From positions 1 through 64,000 of IMG/VR virus record IMGVR_UViG_3300034093_001057: DNA of 64,000 nt; one strand, given 5' to 3'. The DNA is from a virus. Under the pieces are notes generated by a model. That model had not been told where the DNA came from. It made no database searches and saw nothing but the letters and a program-made list of their open reading frames with translations. The position numbers and the translations under genes were made by a program. Of the stretch, positions 31,601-38,901 are shown piece after piece; position 1 is the first letter of the stretch; every line of letters begins with the position of its first letter.

Positions 31601-34600
31601 TAGTCTTGATTAATAATCAATTGTTTCTGTATAGTTACACCGCTTATTATTCTTGACAAATAAACAATAACACCATTATAGTTAGCAGTAGCAAAGTTAT
31701 ATGTTGTAGTTAAGGGATAAATGCTTGTATCTAAATTGTTTGCAAAAGTATAAGTGTTGCTTCTTAATGGTGACTTAGCAGGTAACATGTCGCTCCAAAA
31801 GAACGCTTGTGACTCACTTTTAGCCGCAGTAATAATATCAATAGCTTGATCTAGTATTTCTGAAGGCGTGTATCGTTGTACATATTCTGCATTATTAATA
31901 GTATCTACTAATAGATTTTTAAACTTAGTGTATTCGTTGCTATTAAATTGTAACGCATCAAACAAGTTGTGATTTGTTTTACGCAAGAATGTGCCGGGTA
32001 ATACTAAAGAAGCACTATTTTGAATTATGTTAGTTCCATATGGAACTAAGTTACCTAAGTCTCTATAATTGTTTGATCCAAATACTTGACCTAACATACC
32101 GGGAGCATTTACATAAATGTCTCTGTATTGTAATCTAATATCACCAACGTTAACTGTTTCTAAGTCTTGGTTAAATGGATTGTTACTTAAGTTAACAGGT
32201 ATTGTATAATATGCTTGATTACTAACTTGGTTACTTAATATTAAAACTTCAATTGGTGTATCACTATCCAATTCAGAAACGTCTAATAATTCAATGATCG
32301 TAGAATTTGCAGTAATAGTGTATGAATATTCACTTACGCACTGGCAAGCATTGTTTATGTACACCTGTACACTAGTCCAAGAATCTTGACCTTCTACTTC
32401 AGATATAGCAGCAATGTCGCATACAAATGTTGTACTAGGATTATCCTTTAGATATGTAAATTGAAATACTTGATACTGCGCACTAGGTGCTACCGCGGTT
32501 TGCCAACCTAATTCTCTAGTATATTCAGTTCTGTCATCATAATTAAACACATAACCTGTGTTAACTTTTTGAGTTATAGGAGTAGTTCCAGTAACATAAT
32601 CAAATGTATCAGTGTTTAACGAAACATCAAAACTAATATCACCTACATTATCAATAGCACTGTATCTTATAGGAAATCCTAAAATAGGATCATCGGTTCC
32701 AGAGCCTATGCCATAAGAAAATAATGTACAGCCGGCAAAAGAAGTACCTTGATAAATTGTTGGATCGCTAAAACTTATACCGTTTTCATCAAATACATCA
32801 AATAACGGTGCTTGATTTACAGTAACTTTTTCTTGTGCTGTGATCCAATTATCGTTACTAAAATAATAAGTATTACCTTGATTATTATATCCTCTAGTAA
32901 TAACTGCTTGATCATTTTCTTCACACAAACCATCCTGAGCTTCAGTTAATGTAATAACCGGTACTGATGATGGGGATAATTGAGAAAGTGCAACAACATA
33001 TATTTTATTGCGTACATTCACATCCGTGTCTGCTGCAAATATAATTCTTGCTCCAGAGAATATAGAGTAATTATTAACTGTAGTGTCTGTTGCAATAACG
33101 GCTACACTAGTAGCTGAGCCAACAGATTGTGATACGGCCCAAGACACTGTTAATACAGTGTTATTACCTGCTATGGTTATATTTGTAATTTGTGTGTTGT
33201 TAGGTAAAATATCTAAGTAATCACTAATATACTGCCCAACTTGGAACGTTCCTACAATATCAGCAGTAGGAATAGTAATAGTAGTTGATGTTCCTACAAC
33301 AGATGCTATAGATACTGTATTTTCTGTATATACTTCTACATCAGGAAAATAATTGTTTAATCCTGCAATTTGCGATAGTGCATCAGTTGTTCTTTGATCA
33401 ATGAAATCTACTGCATCTTTGCCACGAGTACCTGAGTTGAATAATCCTAAATTAGGATAAAATTCAATAATAGGTCTTCTTGCTTTATTTTCTGCTTTAG
33501 CGAATTCAGTAACTATTGATGGATTATTATTATAAATCGCAGTTTGATTAATTACTTGCGAATGAAACCATCTGTTGCTTCTAGACCAAGCATTTTTGTT
33601 TATTGCGTTTCTAGCAATAGTAATATAATCTAAATCTGTTGGTATAAACAAATCACTATCAAAGTTTGATAAATCAAACGGAGTAGTATCAAACGGGACA
33701 AAGGTACTTGTAGTAAAATCTTCAGGTGATACTAATGTTTCAACTGAAATTAGTTCTATTGCCGAACCTACACCTTCTACGTAATATTGTCCGGATAAGT
33801 ATCTTGACGGGATAACGTCACCGTCAAATTCTACTTTTAGTCCATTAGTAAACACAACACCATTTGTTGAAGTGTAATTCTTTTTACCTAAAATATCAGT
33901 TTCTACATTTATAGTATTCGTGGTATTATTTTCAATTATTCTAATAATACCTACTTTGTTTGCAGAAGTACCATCTTGATAGTAAAGCTGATCAAGCGGT
34001 GCAGTAATATAAGGTACTAAAGAAACAACACCTAGCGTATTTCTATAAAATTGTCTGTCAATCCAAGTTGAGCCGTACGTAGCTGTTATTTTTTGTTCAG
34101 TTGGTATTAAACCGTCTGGTATTAATCTTATAATTGGATTTGTAGGATCTGAGGGATCTACTACATAAGTAATTCTGTAAAAGTTTTCACTAACTGTTGT
34201 ATAGAACCCTTCTTCATACAATCCTTGATTTGCGTTAGCGGTCATTGTTCCGCTATCAGTAGTAAGCGGAAAAGTTGCTCCACCTAATGTATCAGAAATA
34301 GTAAATTCCGTAGAACTGTCTACACTTTTAATATAATAAATTGTACCTGCTGTTACTCCACCAAATACTGGATTGTTAAATGTAATAGTATTGTTAACTA
34401 CTAGCTGACTAGTATTTCCAGTTGATAAAGTAAATCTATCAGTTGATGAATTAGAACTTCCTATTGTAACTACTAAAGGAGCTACTAATGCATTATCATT
34501 CGTATCAAATGAAGTTTCATCGTAGTATGCAGAAATATAACCAATCTCATTAACTACACCTGTGTCATAAAACATAACACGTAAGTTGTTCAATGAAGTA

Positions 34601-35442
34601 ATACTATCAATTGACCCTAATGCTGACAACGGAGCACCGTTGACATCTTCAAATGGTAGTGTGCTTATCACATCAACTAAGTTGTTACCGGGGAATATAA
34701 ACTCATCTTGTGCATCTTTACTAGGTACTGTAAAAGTAACTACACCCTGAGTAGCTCCGTTATTACTAACACCATATACATCTCGTACCGGCAAATTAGG
34801 TTGAGTAGGACTGAATCCTGATACACCGGGTTCTCCTTGTATCCAAAACTGTGATGGCTGATTTACTGTAAATCTATACGAACCACCTCTTAATAAAGTG
34901 ATAGTAGGATTGGTACTGCCAGCAGAAGCTCCCAGTTCTCTTATATTATAACCATTAGCTAAATCAGTAACTATATAATCATTGGTTGAATAGACTAGTG
35001 CAGAAGACACAGTTACTGCGGGAGGACCAGTAGGTATCCAGTAATATTGATTGTAATTTACTATTTTGTCAAAATCAGTAAATGAATCCCATGAATAAAT
35101 CTGACTTTCAAACAGTCTTGAATTATTATTAGTAATTCCTCCCTGCAATTCTAGTGCATCTAAAATACCGGGATAGCTAATAAAATCTTGAGCAGTTGAC
35201 TGATTAGTTTTTGTAAATACAACACCGGGATCTAGTTGATAGTCTGTTCTTGTTTTATTTGGTTCTGTTACATAATAATCATTAGCATTAACACCATAAC
35301 CTACTTTACTACCAATATATCCTTGTATCTTTTTTGTGATAGGAGGATTTACTAGCTGGTCTAGTGTTGCTGACAAAAACTCAGTGTTGGTTTTTGTTTG
35401 AAAAATTTCGGGAAGAAAATTAAGAGTTCTTATTCTTGTCAT
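16645..35442 (-). CDS. Giant 6,265-residue baseplate/tail structural protein
   Basis: One uninterrupted frame of 18.8 kb follows gp6. It opens MTRIRTLNFLPEIFQT and has an N-terminal half with no enzyme motif. At about residues 2370-3070 it shows FG-GAP-like propeller units (WGSELAISGD, MVVGAPDKD, FGSVVQF, VVMIGTPNF). At about 4800-5210 it shows BNR/Asp-box-like units (YYSENGASW, IYYSANGINW, FIAVGENDT). A 60-75-residue unit with the pattern VNDPIxFxG..YYVxxI..TxFTIS occurs about 13 times from about residue 340 to about 5930. T4 has gp7 at this position (1,032 residues), so an enlarged wedge or a fused fibre is possible. A ribosome site AGG lies in the gp6 stop region. It takes about 29% of the window. 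Confidence 0.8.
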   Translation of the reverse strand: MTRIRTLNFLPEIFQTKTNTEFLSATLDQLVNPPITKKIQGYIGSKVGYGVNANDYYVTEPNKTRTDYQLDPGVVFTKTNQSTAQDFISYPGILDALELQGGITNNNSRLFESQIYSWDSFTDFDKIVNYNQYYWIPTGPPAVTVSSALVYSTNDYIVTDLANGYNIRELGASAGSTNPTITLLRGGSYRFTVNQPSQFWIQGEPGVSGFSPTQPNLPVRDVYGVSNNGATQGVVTFTVPSKDAQDEFIFPGNNLVDVISTLPFEDVNGAPLSALGSIDSITSLNNLRVMFYDTGVVNEIGYISAYYDETSFDTNDNALVAPLVVTIGSSNSSTDRFTLSTGNTSQLVVNNTITFNNPVFGGVTAGTIYYIKSVDSSTEFTISDTLGGATFPLTTDSGTMTANANQGLYEEGFYTTVSENFYRITYVVDPSDPTNPIIRLIPDGLIPTEQKITATYGSTWIDRQFYRNTLGVVSLVPYITAPLDQLYYQDGTSANKVGIIRIIENNTTNTINVETDILGKKNYTSTNGVVFTNGLKVEFDGDVIPSRYLSGQYYVEGVGSAIELISVETLVSPEDFTTSTFVPFDTTPFDLSNFDSDLFIPTDLDYITIARNAINKNAWSRSNRWFHSQVINQTAIYNNNPSIVTEFAKAENKARRPIIEFYPNLGLFNSGTRGKDAVDFIDQRTTDALSQIAGLNNYFPDVEVYTENTVSIASVVGTSTTITIPTADIVGTFQVGQYISDYLDILPNNTQITNITIAGNNTVLTVSWAVSQSVGSATSVAVIATDTTVNNYSIFSGARIIFAADTDVNVRNKIYVVALSQLSPSSVPVITLTEAQDGLCEENDQAVITRGYNNQGNTYYFSNDNWITAQEKVTVNQAPLFDVFDENGISFSDPTIYQGTSFAGCTLFSYGIGSGTDDPILGFPIRYSAIDNVGDISFDVSLNTDTFDYVTGTTPITQKVNTGYVFNYDDRTEYTRELGWQTAVAPSAQYQVFQFTYLKDNPSTTFVCDIAAISEVEGQDSWTSVQVYINNACQCVSEYSYTITANSTIIELLDVSELDSDTPIEVLILSNQVSNQAYYTIPVNLSNNPFNQDLETVNVGDIRLQYRDIYVNAPGMLGQVFGSNNYRDLGNLVPYGTNIIQNSASLVLPGTFLRKTNHNLFDALQFNSNEYTKFKNLLVDTINNAEYVQRYTPSEILDQAIDIITAAKSESQAFFWSDMLPAKSPLRSNTYTFANNLDTSIYPLTTTYNFATANYNGVIVYLSRIISGVTIQKQLIINQDYVISQDAPSLTVTLDLIAGDKITIKEYNQTYGSYVPNTPTKLGLYPAYTPQVVLDTAYTQPTYFIKGHDGSYNKLYGSYNTNLGVLEDFRDQGLLEFETRIYNNLKLSSTVPIQTYEVLPGFFRDTDYTYSEFLQMYSESFLNWVGQNRLNYKTQVFSKVNEFTYNYTNAANKLTNTPIEQGYWRGVYQYFYDTTTPNATPWEMLGFTDQPTWWTERYGPAPYTSDNLILWNDLEQGVIWNDGVPITVETVARPGLTNIIPVDSAGNLVSPFVAIVGNYNPNTFQRDWKVGDDAPVELSYRRSSAYPFDLMRIFALMKPANFFNLGVDVDNYKYNLEFNQYLVNNRSHLVISDVEIYGSGTAKTSYINWIVDYEKQIGINATENITNLLDNLDVRLIYRLAGYSDKNLLKFYVEKGTPNSRNASLLIPDESYSLLLYDNQPFDRIVYSGVVIQITQDGYTVFGNSQTNAYFKVLKPVNNGKYNNIQVEDAQVKVAVDYTANELLIPYGAKFYSEQEVAQFLSSYGAYLTSQGMIFNDVLGGIEVNWDQMISEFLYWSQTGWEVGSILLLNPSAQTLKIDKESSIVQPLTVQNTNFVLNQNLYPIQAKDLSVFRNGTEFSVTALNQGDTVSYGQFNLSNFEHAVVFDNTTLFNDTIYNLITGLRQNRIYVRGTKTAEWNGTITASGFILNQDNIKEWSRAVKYTKGSIVLYKNKYWTALKVIEPSNIFNERDWKETDYDQIQKGLLPNSSTRSYESALYYDTNKANLENDADLLGFSLIGYRPRDYMALVDLTDITQINVYQNLIKNKGTRNAIEAFRGATLPQGGIEYEVYENWAIKSGEFGGLLNKNFVDFKINEQYLTGNPSIVSLTNGVYTPGSQQEVPIYSLFNYARPIDSPNILSTIDPSTPTQVYPDAGYVNFDDVKMSSYFYSGLPVARDKNNEPVLINDFYVRDYAWLANYLGNWDVLAWTSVGRVIAVRSNLNNTATITFAQPHGLVRLQPLSIINYATNVDGYYIVANIVNLNEVIINLPVATEIASTGQGIGLTFQSQRVSNPASINNLPLLDTEFVKNTVWVDESTDGSWAVYRKSLNYQYNNEVTKTNSTTFGSAVAYTDQAGYLISDASAGEVYRYAQDSANNYFIVETLTGGTSFGSKIVYAGNTYVISEPTTASEVHVYVINDSQLSDDFVLYQTIAAPGGVTDWGSELAISGDQNWLYISDIANDKVHVYQKQNILLNAGYFVSGQTYVITDLGTTDFTLIGAIESKVGITFVATGVGTGTGAATQITYKASTIINGVALSLVSSTDKFSKSITTNYYGDVMVVGAPDKDYDGNIANWGSAFAFSRAVQNIEVQFNTIGQTFQLAWTPITVSRTVSATNATGNLITLNSVSGIAVNDPIIFSGTGLLGTGIQGNSVYYIRSIAGSDITIKTSRSSITPEAISTVGSVSNVTATVQTSPLYVSRNGVIVQDNNYGVIGSTFVYSGTLTAGDIITVSDSKFTYAQTFTSNYNNRVGTQFGYSLDTIQSGSEILIGSPFEISDENQEGAVYRFTNAGAKFGLVTGVNECNVTAVRPLLINGYFVNVPIGNATVVANAINSANITNIQAAATVDNKLMIQVINTDLTQVNQKLIITAVDTTTLTELGIEIYTNTQVINCPHEFGPTQFGSVVQFNEYDSVVISAPVATRYEGTTFDFIDDEDFTNDTIFDNNATQFIDTAPNAGAVYMFDYISNYNENLTNIGEFVYAQSVNSKDIVYGFNPLYGTALDFNSNVVMIGTPNFLPDSVDGQVTIYENESGIKDWSIYRNSAPIVNIDSIQNAQLFSAETNNTLINLDYIDPLQGKLLGSVRQNINYVTSIDPANYNSDEIFDPQSGLIWGPEKVGKVWFDTTNVRFVNYHQNDLVYNSKYWGTVFPGSDVAVYTWVVSNVSPRDYQGPGTPKDSTRYTVSSIIDSSNIVTPVYYFWVRNSNIIFREEGKTLSDTILESYISNPKNSGIAFFAPLRDNSFALYNCAEYINANDSVFHIGYANGTNDDEAHSEYTLIKEDFADDFLPGLPKLGSNAEPIGLYDRLLDSLAGVDEEGSVVPNPYLPKAVQSGVLARPRQSFFYNRYLALKNYLTYANEVLAQYPISEIRPDISLLFAQGEFYNTPDYWQYINWWTTGYDNNTKSAIQVPLYADLSTLSVATDTIVTVENNGSGKFEVYRYDGNSIWTRIGLENGTIEFNLTLWDYAEARLGFGDNFFDTSSYDEYPSEETRYIIRALNEQIYIDELLLFRNKGLILLFDYIQSESTESQNYLPWLNKTSLVDVAHTIRELKPIEVFQTDNQDFLAGYINEVKPYHVVVKEFVFKYTGIDTFDGNITDFDLPAQYDKSVNQFITPSLVYSNPNQDNEYVDTDDIWQTAPYTQWFQNKGVSLTGESNYEITTLVSYMTLGSSFMFVDNAQGFPINGTIRIGNEEIAYSSVDRALNLVSGLQRGLNGTAISQHFPNEKIFIDLPEVIVLNGGKGYVDPPRVTAYVDLDLYPAPTTEAVFEAVMSLDSVLSINVIDPGQGYMVLPEIRIDPSVVISFTNADINSTLHTIRVYGPNLATGDLVLFKQSDAGVGRLANNQWYYINVLETTPTAIVAFYSNYSDAINDTNRIQISDIGTDDQLTISLGAKASAITSASPIRENNITLRFDRTTYTSQVQDWRAGTYYGSFFAGSYFNSESVSSSSMQLESVLPPISSVLASAQGVAFEITDVDNDRQLTWSSLERNVGNTILATNAIRLIPLDDGSANPNASGSTIGFYEGMPVKFVGAVAGGLQENITYYVKTIINDTDFTVSLTEGGGTVTLTNATIPAAGLKCLAGEVVDTAVLTVNYPGILEVTATQAGTNALTVPMSLIGTGGTEGFYTNLPVFFTKYSVTEPVFGGVIENDVYYITTVINSQTFTISETQDPLSTTATATTASNNRVTVSSTDDFSVNDPIIFTGTTFGNIIAGTTYYVSEIVNTTQMTISTLINGGVFVLSNGAGSMLLTSQANTLTLSTATGSMTMNVSLPVSPGQVNGQLFTLYSTSEQYPNVSGTNSSLIERTMTATIATLDRITIDSSTGNTDDFYVNMPVQFDTTIGGLTAATTYYITDYGIVEIDAISTSSSNLITCDTTESLYVGMPIIFSGQGLGGITIGVEYFVESINIDGIRFTISDTDGGSVKILTNDSGSMLGTGEEYITVSASSGGSDVTLSNTVSDFDMTQEIIIDAIFDVSYILGGYRALVSTAGEGYAVNNTIVIPGADIGGATPANNLTLTVNTIDETDGGIIDVICSGIVAGTSDQYYLKVISPNQFEVYSNPLMTVPVTGIGFDFVGFTTTTATNITASNDRVTVTSSANFSVNDPVVFTGTIFSSQITLGQTYYIVDKPTATTVRLTTEPGGSVINFTTDTTGSMSMTKAGSFALLPEPFYFNQSIVKFNNRVYVCVVSNNDDDFIFGKWELLDSGDRRLNAMDRVVGYYQPTVNMPGVDLTQLFEGVTYPNSTYLGNPFAPAQQYELDTILQTQAFYPTDIDVASVVWNGTNYLAAASAPNYSAVLGSETGESWAVAKLTNAGIGLTDIIQANNIYVMSSTNSATPILRSNDGIVWTTTGTVTSEIGPQPISIAALSLQSVAYRNNLFVAVGEGIVSSSDTYDWTQRLAFTEYDNTLYGVSAVNVAAFTGFVAVGKGEVPEYSTGLTQIVDTNLIYYSANGINWTGVNFIPSAGVNTSTPNGFNGVAANGNNIVAVGENGVIYYSENGASWLGVNEVTVLSVNSATEQLILTNTAGFAVNDVIRFTDSFSSITAGISYYIKTIVSSTQVEISTSLGGTVLNLTDGSIPFRTRMYSYPTTATLNDVVYGDGVFIAVGDTGTIRTSTNAITWTTVASGTTEKLKGISHKETGSFIAVGENDTVLLTDDYGVTWTVSTLFVVAPPIYDIQGDAFTAGYAPEELVAGMVTDNLAMTVNTRPGTNWPATEYAHTGYNIVSLELNPVSSTQTVYSFDGAAQYPTEIFVAVINGTTGLSTTIYEGTDYAIDWINNIITLTTSIAFTPVSDTLRIDVYETGNGDQLVKSNSKTDPIRLNTDTGFNEIYLNCNYSGVIYSGSGVIRPETYSVEVFATATESVTNRILCDSVQQFVINEPIRFQGVVFGNIVEDQQYYVKSISPATNTITISDSINGITGVAGSIYVLTDATGLMLVNIEIGSGLVWTDPIVTYNGTKLVIGNTNTAVKTKSSNNAVVTVSTNGLIANSPVTFGEGIFTGSNIDPLTTYYIKTIIDSNEFTISETPSGSVKVLGNASGRSMYITNDYAIGLASNGISAKLVFAAPYDNSTDYLSYTIFGETFPAQYGYTLPETQILSGDGIEDTFALNNFVGGDNPGNAIVEVDGIRLSPLGDYTIDPALDEIIFNSAPTNGSTIAVTTFNDTQQQYLNTQVIGDGISTAPVVNAIQSISNEITLPLAVTRATATTAGVPNEITVDSTSGFVLNATVEFKGISFGGIATDGTVYFVDSIVSSTVFTIKNENGTQIVTTLGTGTIQVTVGGKPAVRVTTAAANGLSENDLVRIDGTLGSIQLNNNTYYAKIIDSTTFDLYESGIPGYAGYNPAFGAVNYPITTISSYTGEGYVWLVDSYYLVTQIATATTTSTNLITVTSTSQLVVNTPVIFTGSVLDGLVAGTTYYIRAIVSATQFTVSATRGGSSVALSNDSGSMNVTQWEHVNTDRLWVTVNGERVPSTSLRLNADNNLSILTSIDSSDVVIITSMMPYATPDEEIYLNFVDTINEASVYRANTGTRTWLTQPIYDLSTVIYVDDVTRLTNTIVQSVTTPAAVSGNYNFGLTADKRLITNVTVYNNSTNEFISSDNYRVVIEELSPILKITAGSYINVGNQLTITTLEGNLIYVNGEQIRFGSVDLTNNTLSNLERGVNGTGKQSLILTYTEVFGLLSKNRLSDVYYNQTWNPIDDAIFNTVDGDPLQISETVSAEFLNTDIL

Positions 35443-35451
35443 TTTTAATGA

Positions 35452-38400
35452 TTACCTACCAATTTGTAACTCAGCGGGAGTTAATGCCGCTACTACCAAT
35501 ACATCATTTGCTACTGCCCCATTTGCAAAAATCTCATAAGGCATGCACTTTATTTCGTATAAATCACCAAAACGCTTGCTAGGATCATTTGGTACTAATA
35601 CAGCAGAACTTATTAATTCTCCGCATTCAGCATGTAGATATGCACTTAGTTCTGAGAAAAAGAACGTATCTCCAAAATTCCAATTGTTAATATTAAAATA
35701 CTCATTCATTGCTGTTAATACTGCACTTCTGATTTCACTATCACTAGCATTAGTTTTACTTTGTTTAATTACCTTTATTGTGGCTCTTAGCGCAGGTTCT
35801 GCTTTAGGACCAAATAACGGTTTGAATACAACACTATTTAACACCACAGAATCCGACAACATTTTGAAATTCTGAACTTGTGAGTACTCTTGATTTAGTT
35901 GATTGATCGTTGGCATATCTGGCATAGGTATTGTGTTAGTTGAATCTTGAATCCAATTTTGATACGCAGTATAATAAGATTGCGTAACTACATAAAGATC
36001 AATAATATTAGTAGTAGCTGGATCTATTCTAGTAGTATTATTAGAATTATGTCTGTATTGAAAAGACAATCCTTGTCTACCCGGTTTTACTGAGTATTCA
36101 AGTTGTTCTACTAATACATATGAAGGTATAGTTACCGTTTGATCTTGTACTGATTTGTAAAACTTATTCTCTGTATATGCATAAAATAATTGTCCTAGAG
36201 GATAATCATATTTTACAACTTCTACTTGAGTTTTAGTAGCAAATTGATACACAACGTCAGTAGAAGGAACAATAACTTCTCTTGATAAATTAATAGCATC
36301 TTGAATTAATCTAAAGAAAACATATATTCCTATATTTGAACCCGTATTATCGTAACCAGTAATTTGCTGAAAGAAATCTGGATTTAAGATTAACTGACTG
36401 TTATTAACATCAGTAGCCGCAATTTCAACTTGGAAATCATCTACATAACCGTCGGATTGAACAGTTTGTCCTAAAATATTAACTTTTACATCTTTACCTA
36501 AACTTTGTGAAGAATTAGGCTGAGAATTTACTTGTAAAACATTAATAAAGTCTTGAATAATTTTTCCAGTAAACGGATCGTATACTAACTCATCTCGTGC
36601 AAACGTAAATCTAGTATCCGCAACACTACCAAAGTAATAAGTTAATGACTTAAGTGTAACAGTATATCTACCTGATCCCATACTTTGAAATTTAACAAAA
36701 TAATTCTCGTCGGTTATAGGTCTAATAGTCCATCTTTCTTGATTTATAGTAAGGGCGTTATTGAATACTAATGTAAAATTCTGTTCAAGTTCCATACGAA
36801 CTACACACTCATTAATTAAAGTAGCAGATAATGAGTTGTCAAAAACAGGTATAACGCTAACTAATATTGATCCTGAAGGAACATATCCGTTTAGTGTTAC
36901 GGGTCCTGTTCCATTAGCGAAACCACCTTCGCCGTTATTACTACCGTCTCCTATAACGTTTAATACAGTAGTCCAAATAAAATATTGTTCAGAATTTGCG
37001 GGGATCCCTGCTACCAATCTATTGTTGGCATCATAGTAAAATCCTGACGGTGCACGAAATCTTAAAATTGATCCAGTAGTAACATACTTTGCATTAGTAG
37101 TAGTAAAGGTTCCCAACGAAGCGGGAGTATTATTACTACCAGATATGTTATAAAAATATCCTGATTCACTAGAAGCATCTACTGAACTAGTTTGCCAATA
37201 TACCCAAGTGTTGTTAGGAGCTACTTGTGTATTTGTAATAGTATATCTAGGATAATTCTGAATGTAATACTGATTAGCTTTATTTTCTGCAAGAACAGAC
37301 GCAAGTGTATTATTAAAGAATGCAATAATATCACTTATGTTATCTATAGTAAGTTCTAAAAATCCGTCAGTATCGTTTTGATAAAGAGCACCATCTGAAC
37401 CAAACGAATTAGTACTTGAATATTTTCCTGTTGGGTCTAATAAGTCAAAGTTTTTAGAAATACCCACTGAACTACGATTAATTGCTTTACTTTTTATAAT
37501 AGAACTATAAAGAGTATAAGGGAAGTTGTTGTAGTCTTCACCGTTTACCATTCTGTTTTGCGTGTAATAACGAGTAGGTGCTCGTTGTTTAATTTCTGAT
37601 AAAGGCTCTCTAACTTGCGCGTTAGATACAGCAAGTGGTAACTCTAATCCCAATGTTAGTGTTTCATTTCTTCCTTGACGATTCACATAAGTAAACGCTA
37701 CCGTAATGCCTTGCATTTCTGACGGGTCAATTACATATGTTTGAGCGTTACTAGAACGTACATATGCTCTAAATAATCCTACCGGTACTTCAGAAAATAC
37801 GCCATCACCGAAAATATAAGTAACTTGATCGTTAAATCTAGAATTTACTGAAAATATTTTTTTGTCAGAAAACTCTGTTTGTAGGTATGCGTCTGCATAA
37901 ACGTTGTCAACTTTTCTCCAAAGTGTTCTATCACCATTGTTATTGTTTAACTGATATAACCACGTGTCTGTATTATTAACACCTTGAATACTACCTATAT
38001 CTACTGTTTGATTTGATATTTGTTGTTCTAAATTAAAATCAAAGTTTTGTAGTGTCCCTTGTTTGAAGTAGAAAAAGAATCCAGTTTCAGGACTACCGTA
38101 TCCCAACTTGTCATTACGATATAAAATGTTAAATCTACTACTAGGGTCAGGTGGAATTTCGTATATATAATCTTCACCTAAACTAGTTACAGATACTAAC
38201 TCAAAACTCATGTTCTGTCCATCTACTGAAGAAGTAAACGGAGCAATGGGCAAACTATTATCAGGAATTTTTATTGAATATTCGTTTGTTGTTACATTCA
38301 CTATGTCAGTAGAATTACCCGGTCTACCTATGCGTTGAGTATCAACTAGAGTAGCATTGATAATAGTGTTGAATTGTTCTAACCAATTTGGATTTGCTGG

Positions 38401-38838
38401 GTCATTCCAAAGTATAGGTATATTATTTAAATTAACACCATTGATGTCTAAAAGATTTTGTGTAGTTTGGATACTAGTAACTTTCAAATAACCTTGAGCG
38501 GCTAAGTTTCTTTTAGGAGTATAGCTTACTAAGTTTGCTAACTTGATTACTGAGTCTCTGCGTTCAGCAGTGTCAATAAAGTTTTCACGAGAGTTTAAGT
38601 CGTTTCTAAAAGCAAGACCCTGACCCATATAAGCCATAACGTCAAGCAGAGCAATAAACTCTGAACTTTCAATATAGTCGTTAAAAGTTTCAGGATAATA
38701 TAATTGCAAATAGTCTATAAAACTCTTTCTAAGAGTTTCATAGTCATAGCTTCTAAAATCCGCTTCTCTGAATGTCTGGTAAATCTGCTTCCAGTCATTG
38801 ACTCCAAAAAGTCCGCTTTGTCTAGATGATGTTGCCAT
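35452..38838 (-). CDS. 6: Baseplate wedge protein gp6
   Basis: The 1,128-residue protein has the gp6 N-terminal pattern: NDWKQIYQTFREADF, then DYLQLYYPETFNDYIESSEF, then LDVMAYMGQGLAFRNDL. Farther on are QRAPTRYYTQNRMVNGEDY and a long C-terminal region ending LHAECGELISSAVL and YEIKCMPYEIF. T4 gp6 is 660 residues, so this form is much larger, as in other marine relatives. gp6 forms the ring of the baseplate wedge together with gp25 and gp53, all of which are nearby. It has its own late promoter inside an inverted repeat whose downstream arm covers the ribosome site. Confidence 0.88.
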   Translation of the reverse strand: MATSSRQSGLFGVNDWKQIYQTFREADFRSYDYETLRKSFIDYLQLYYPETFNDYIESSEFIALLDVMAYMGQGLAFRNDLNSRENFIDTAERRDSVIKLANLVSYTPKRNLAAQGYLKVTSIQTTQNLLDINGVNLNNIPILWNDPANPNWLEQFNTIINATLVDTQRIGRPGNSTDIVNVTTNEYSIKIPDNSLPIAPFTSSVDGQNMSFELVSVTSLGEDYIYEIPPDPSSRFNILYRNDKLGYGSPETGFFFYFKQGTLQNFDFNLEQQISNQTVDIGSIQGVNNTDTWLYQLNNNNGDRTLWRKVDNVYADAYLQTEFSDKKIFSVNSRFNDQVTYIFGDGVFSEVPVGLFRAYVRSSNAQTYVIDPSEMQGITVAFTYVNRQGRNETLTLGLELPLAVSNAQVREPLSEIKQRAPTRYYTQNRMVNGEDYNNFPYTLYSSIIKSKAINRSSVGISKNFDLLDPTGKYSSTNSFGSDGALYQNDTDGFLELTIDNISDIIAFFNNTLASVLAENKANQYYIQNYPRYTITNTQVAPNNTWVYWQTSSVDASSESGYFYNISGSNNTPASLGTFTTTNAKYVTTGSILRFRAPSGFYYDANNRLVAGIPANSEQYFIWTTVLNVIGDGSNNGEGGFANGTGPVTLNGYVPSGSILVSVIPVFDNSLSATLINECVVRMELEQNFTLVFNNALTINQERWTIRPITDENYFVKFQSMGSGRYTVTLKSLTYYFGSVADTRFTFARDELVYDPFTGKIIQDFINVLQVNSQPNSSQSLGKDVKVNILGQTVQSDGYVDDFQVEIAATDVNNSQLILNPDFFQQITGYDNTGSNIGIYVFFRLIQDAINLSREVIVPSTDVVYQFATKTQVEVVKYDYPLGQLFYAYTENKFYKSVQDQTVTIPSYVLVEQLEYSVKPGRQGLSFQYRHNSNNTTRIDPATTNIIDLYVVTQSYYTAYQNWIQDSTNTIPMPDMPTINQLNQEYSQVQNFKMLSDSVVLNSVVFKPLFGPKAEPALRATIKVIKQSKTNASDSEIRSAVLTAMNEYFNINNWNFGDTFFFSELSAYLHAECGELISSAVLVPNDPSKRFGDLYEIKCMPYEIFANGAVANDVLVVAALTPAELQIGR

Positions 38839-38844
38839 AATAAG

Positions 38845-38888
38845 TCTCGGTTAATATATACTATATTTATCATTTTGAAAAACCGAGA
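38845..38888 (-). promoter_or_regulatory. gp6 late promoter within an RBS-masking inverted repeat
   Basis: The 8-base arms TCTCGGTT (38845-38852) and AACCGAGA (38881-38888) are perfect inverted copies separated by 28 bases. GATAAATA lies on the minus strand at 38864-38871 within the loop. In minus-strand RNA the downstream arm holds the GAGA ribosome site 6 bases before the gp6 ATG. Read-through RNA from gp25 could hide it, while RNA begun at the internal promoter could not. Confidence 0.65.
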
Positions 38889-38901
38889 GTTTTATGATTT
38901 A

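Noticed and set aside
17000-35000. Several open frames on the plus strand opposite the giant gene
   Set aside because: They are short, lack ribosome sites and late promoters, and translate to low-complexity strings that mirror the repeats on the other strand.
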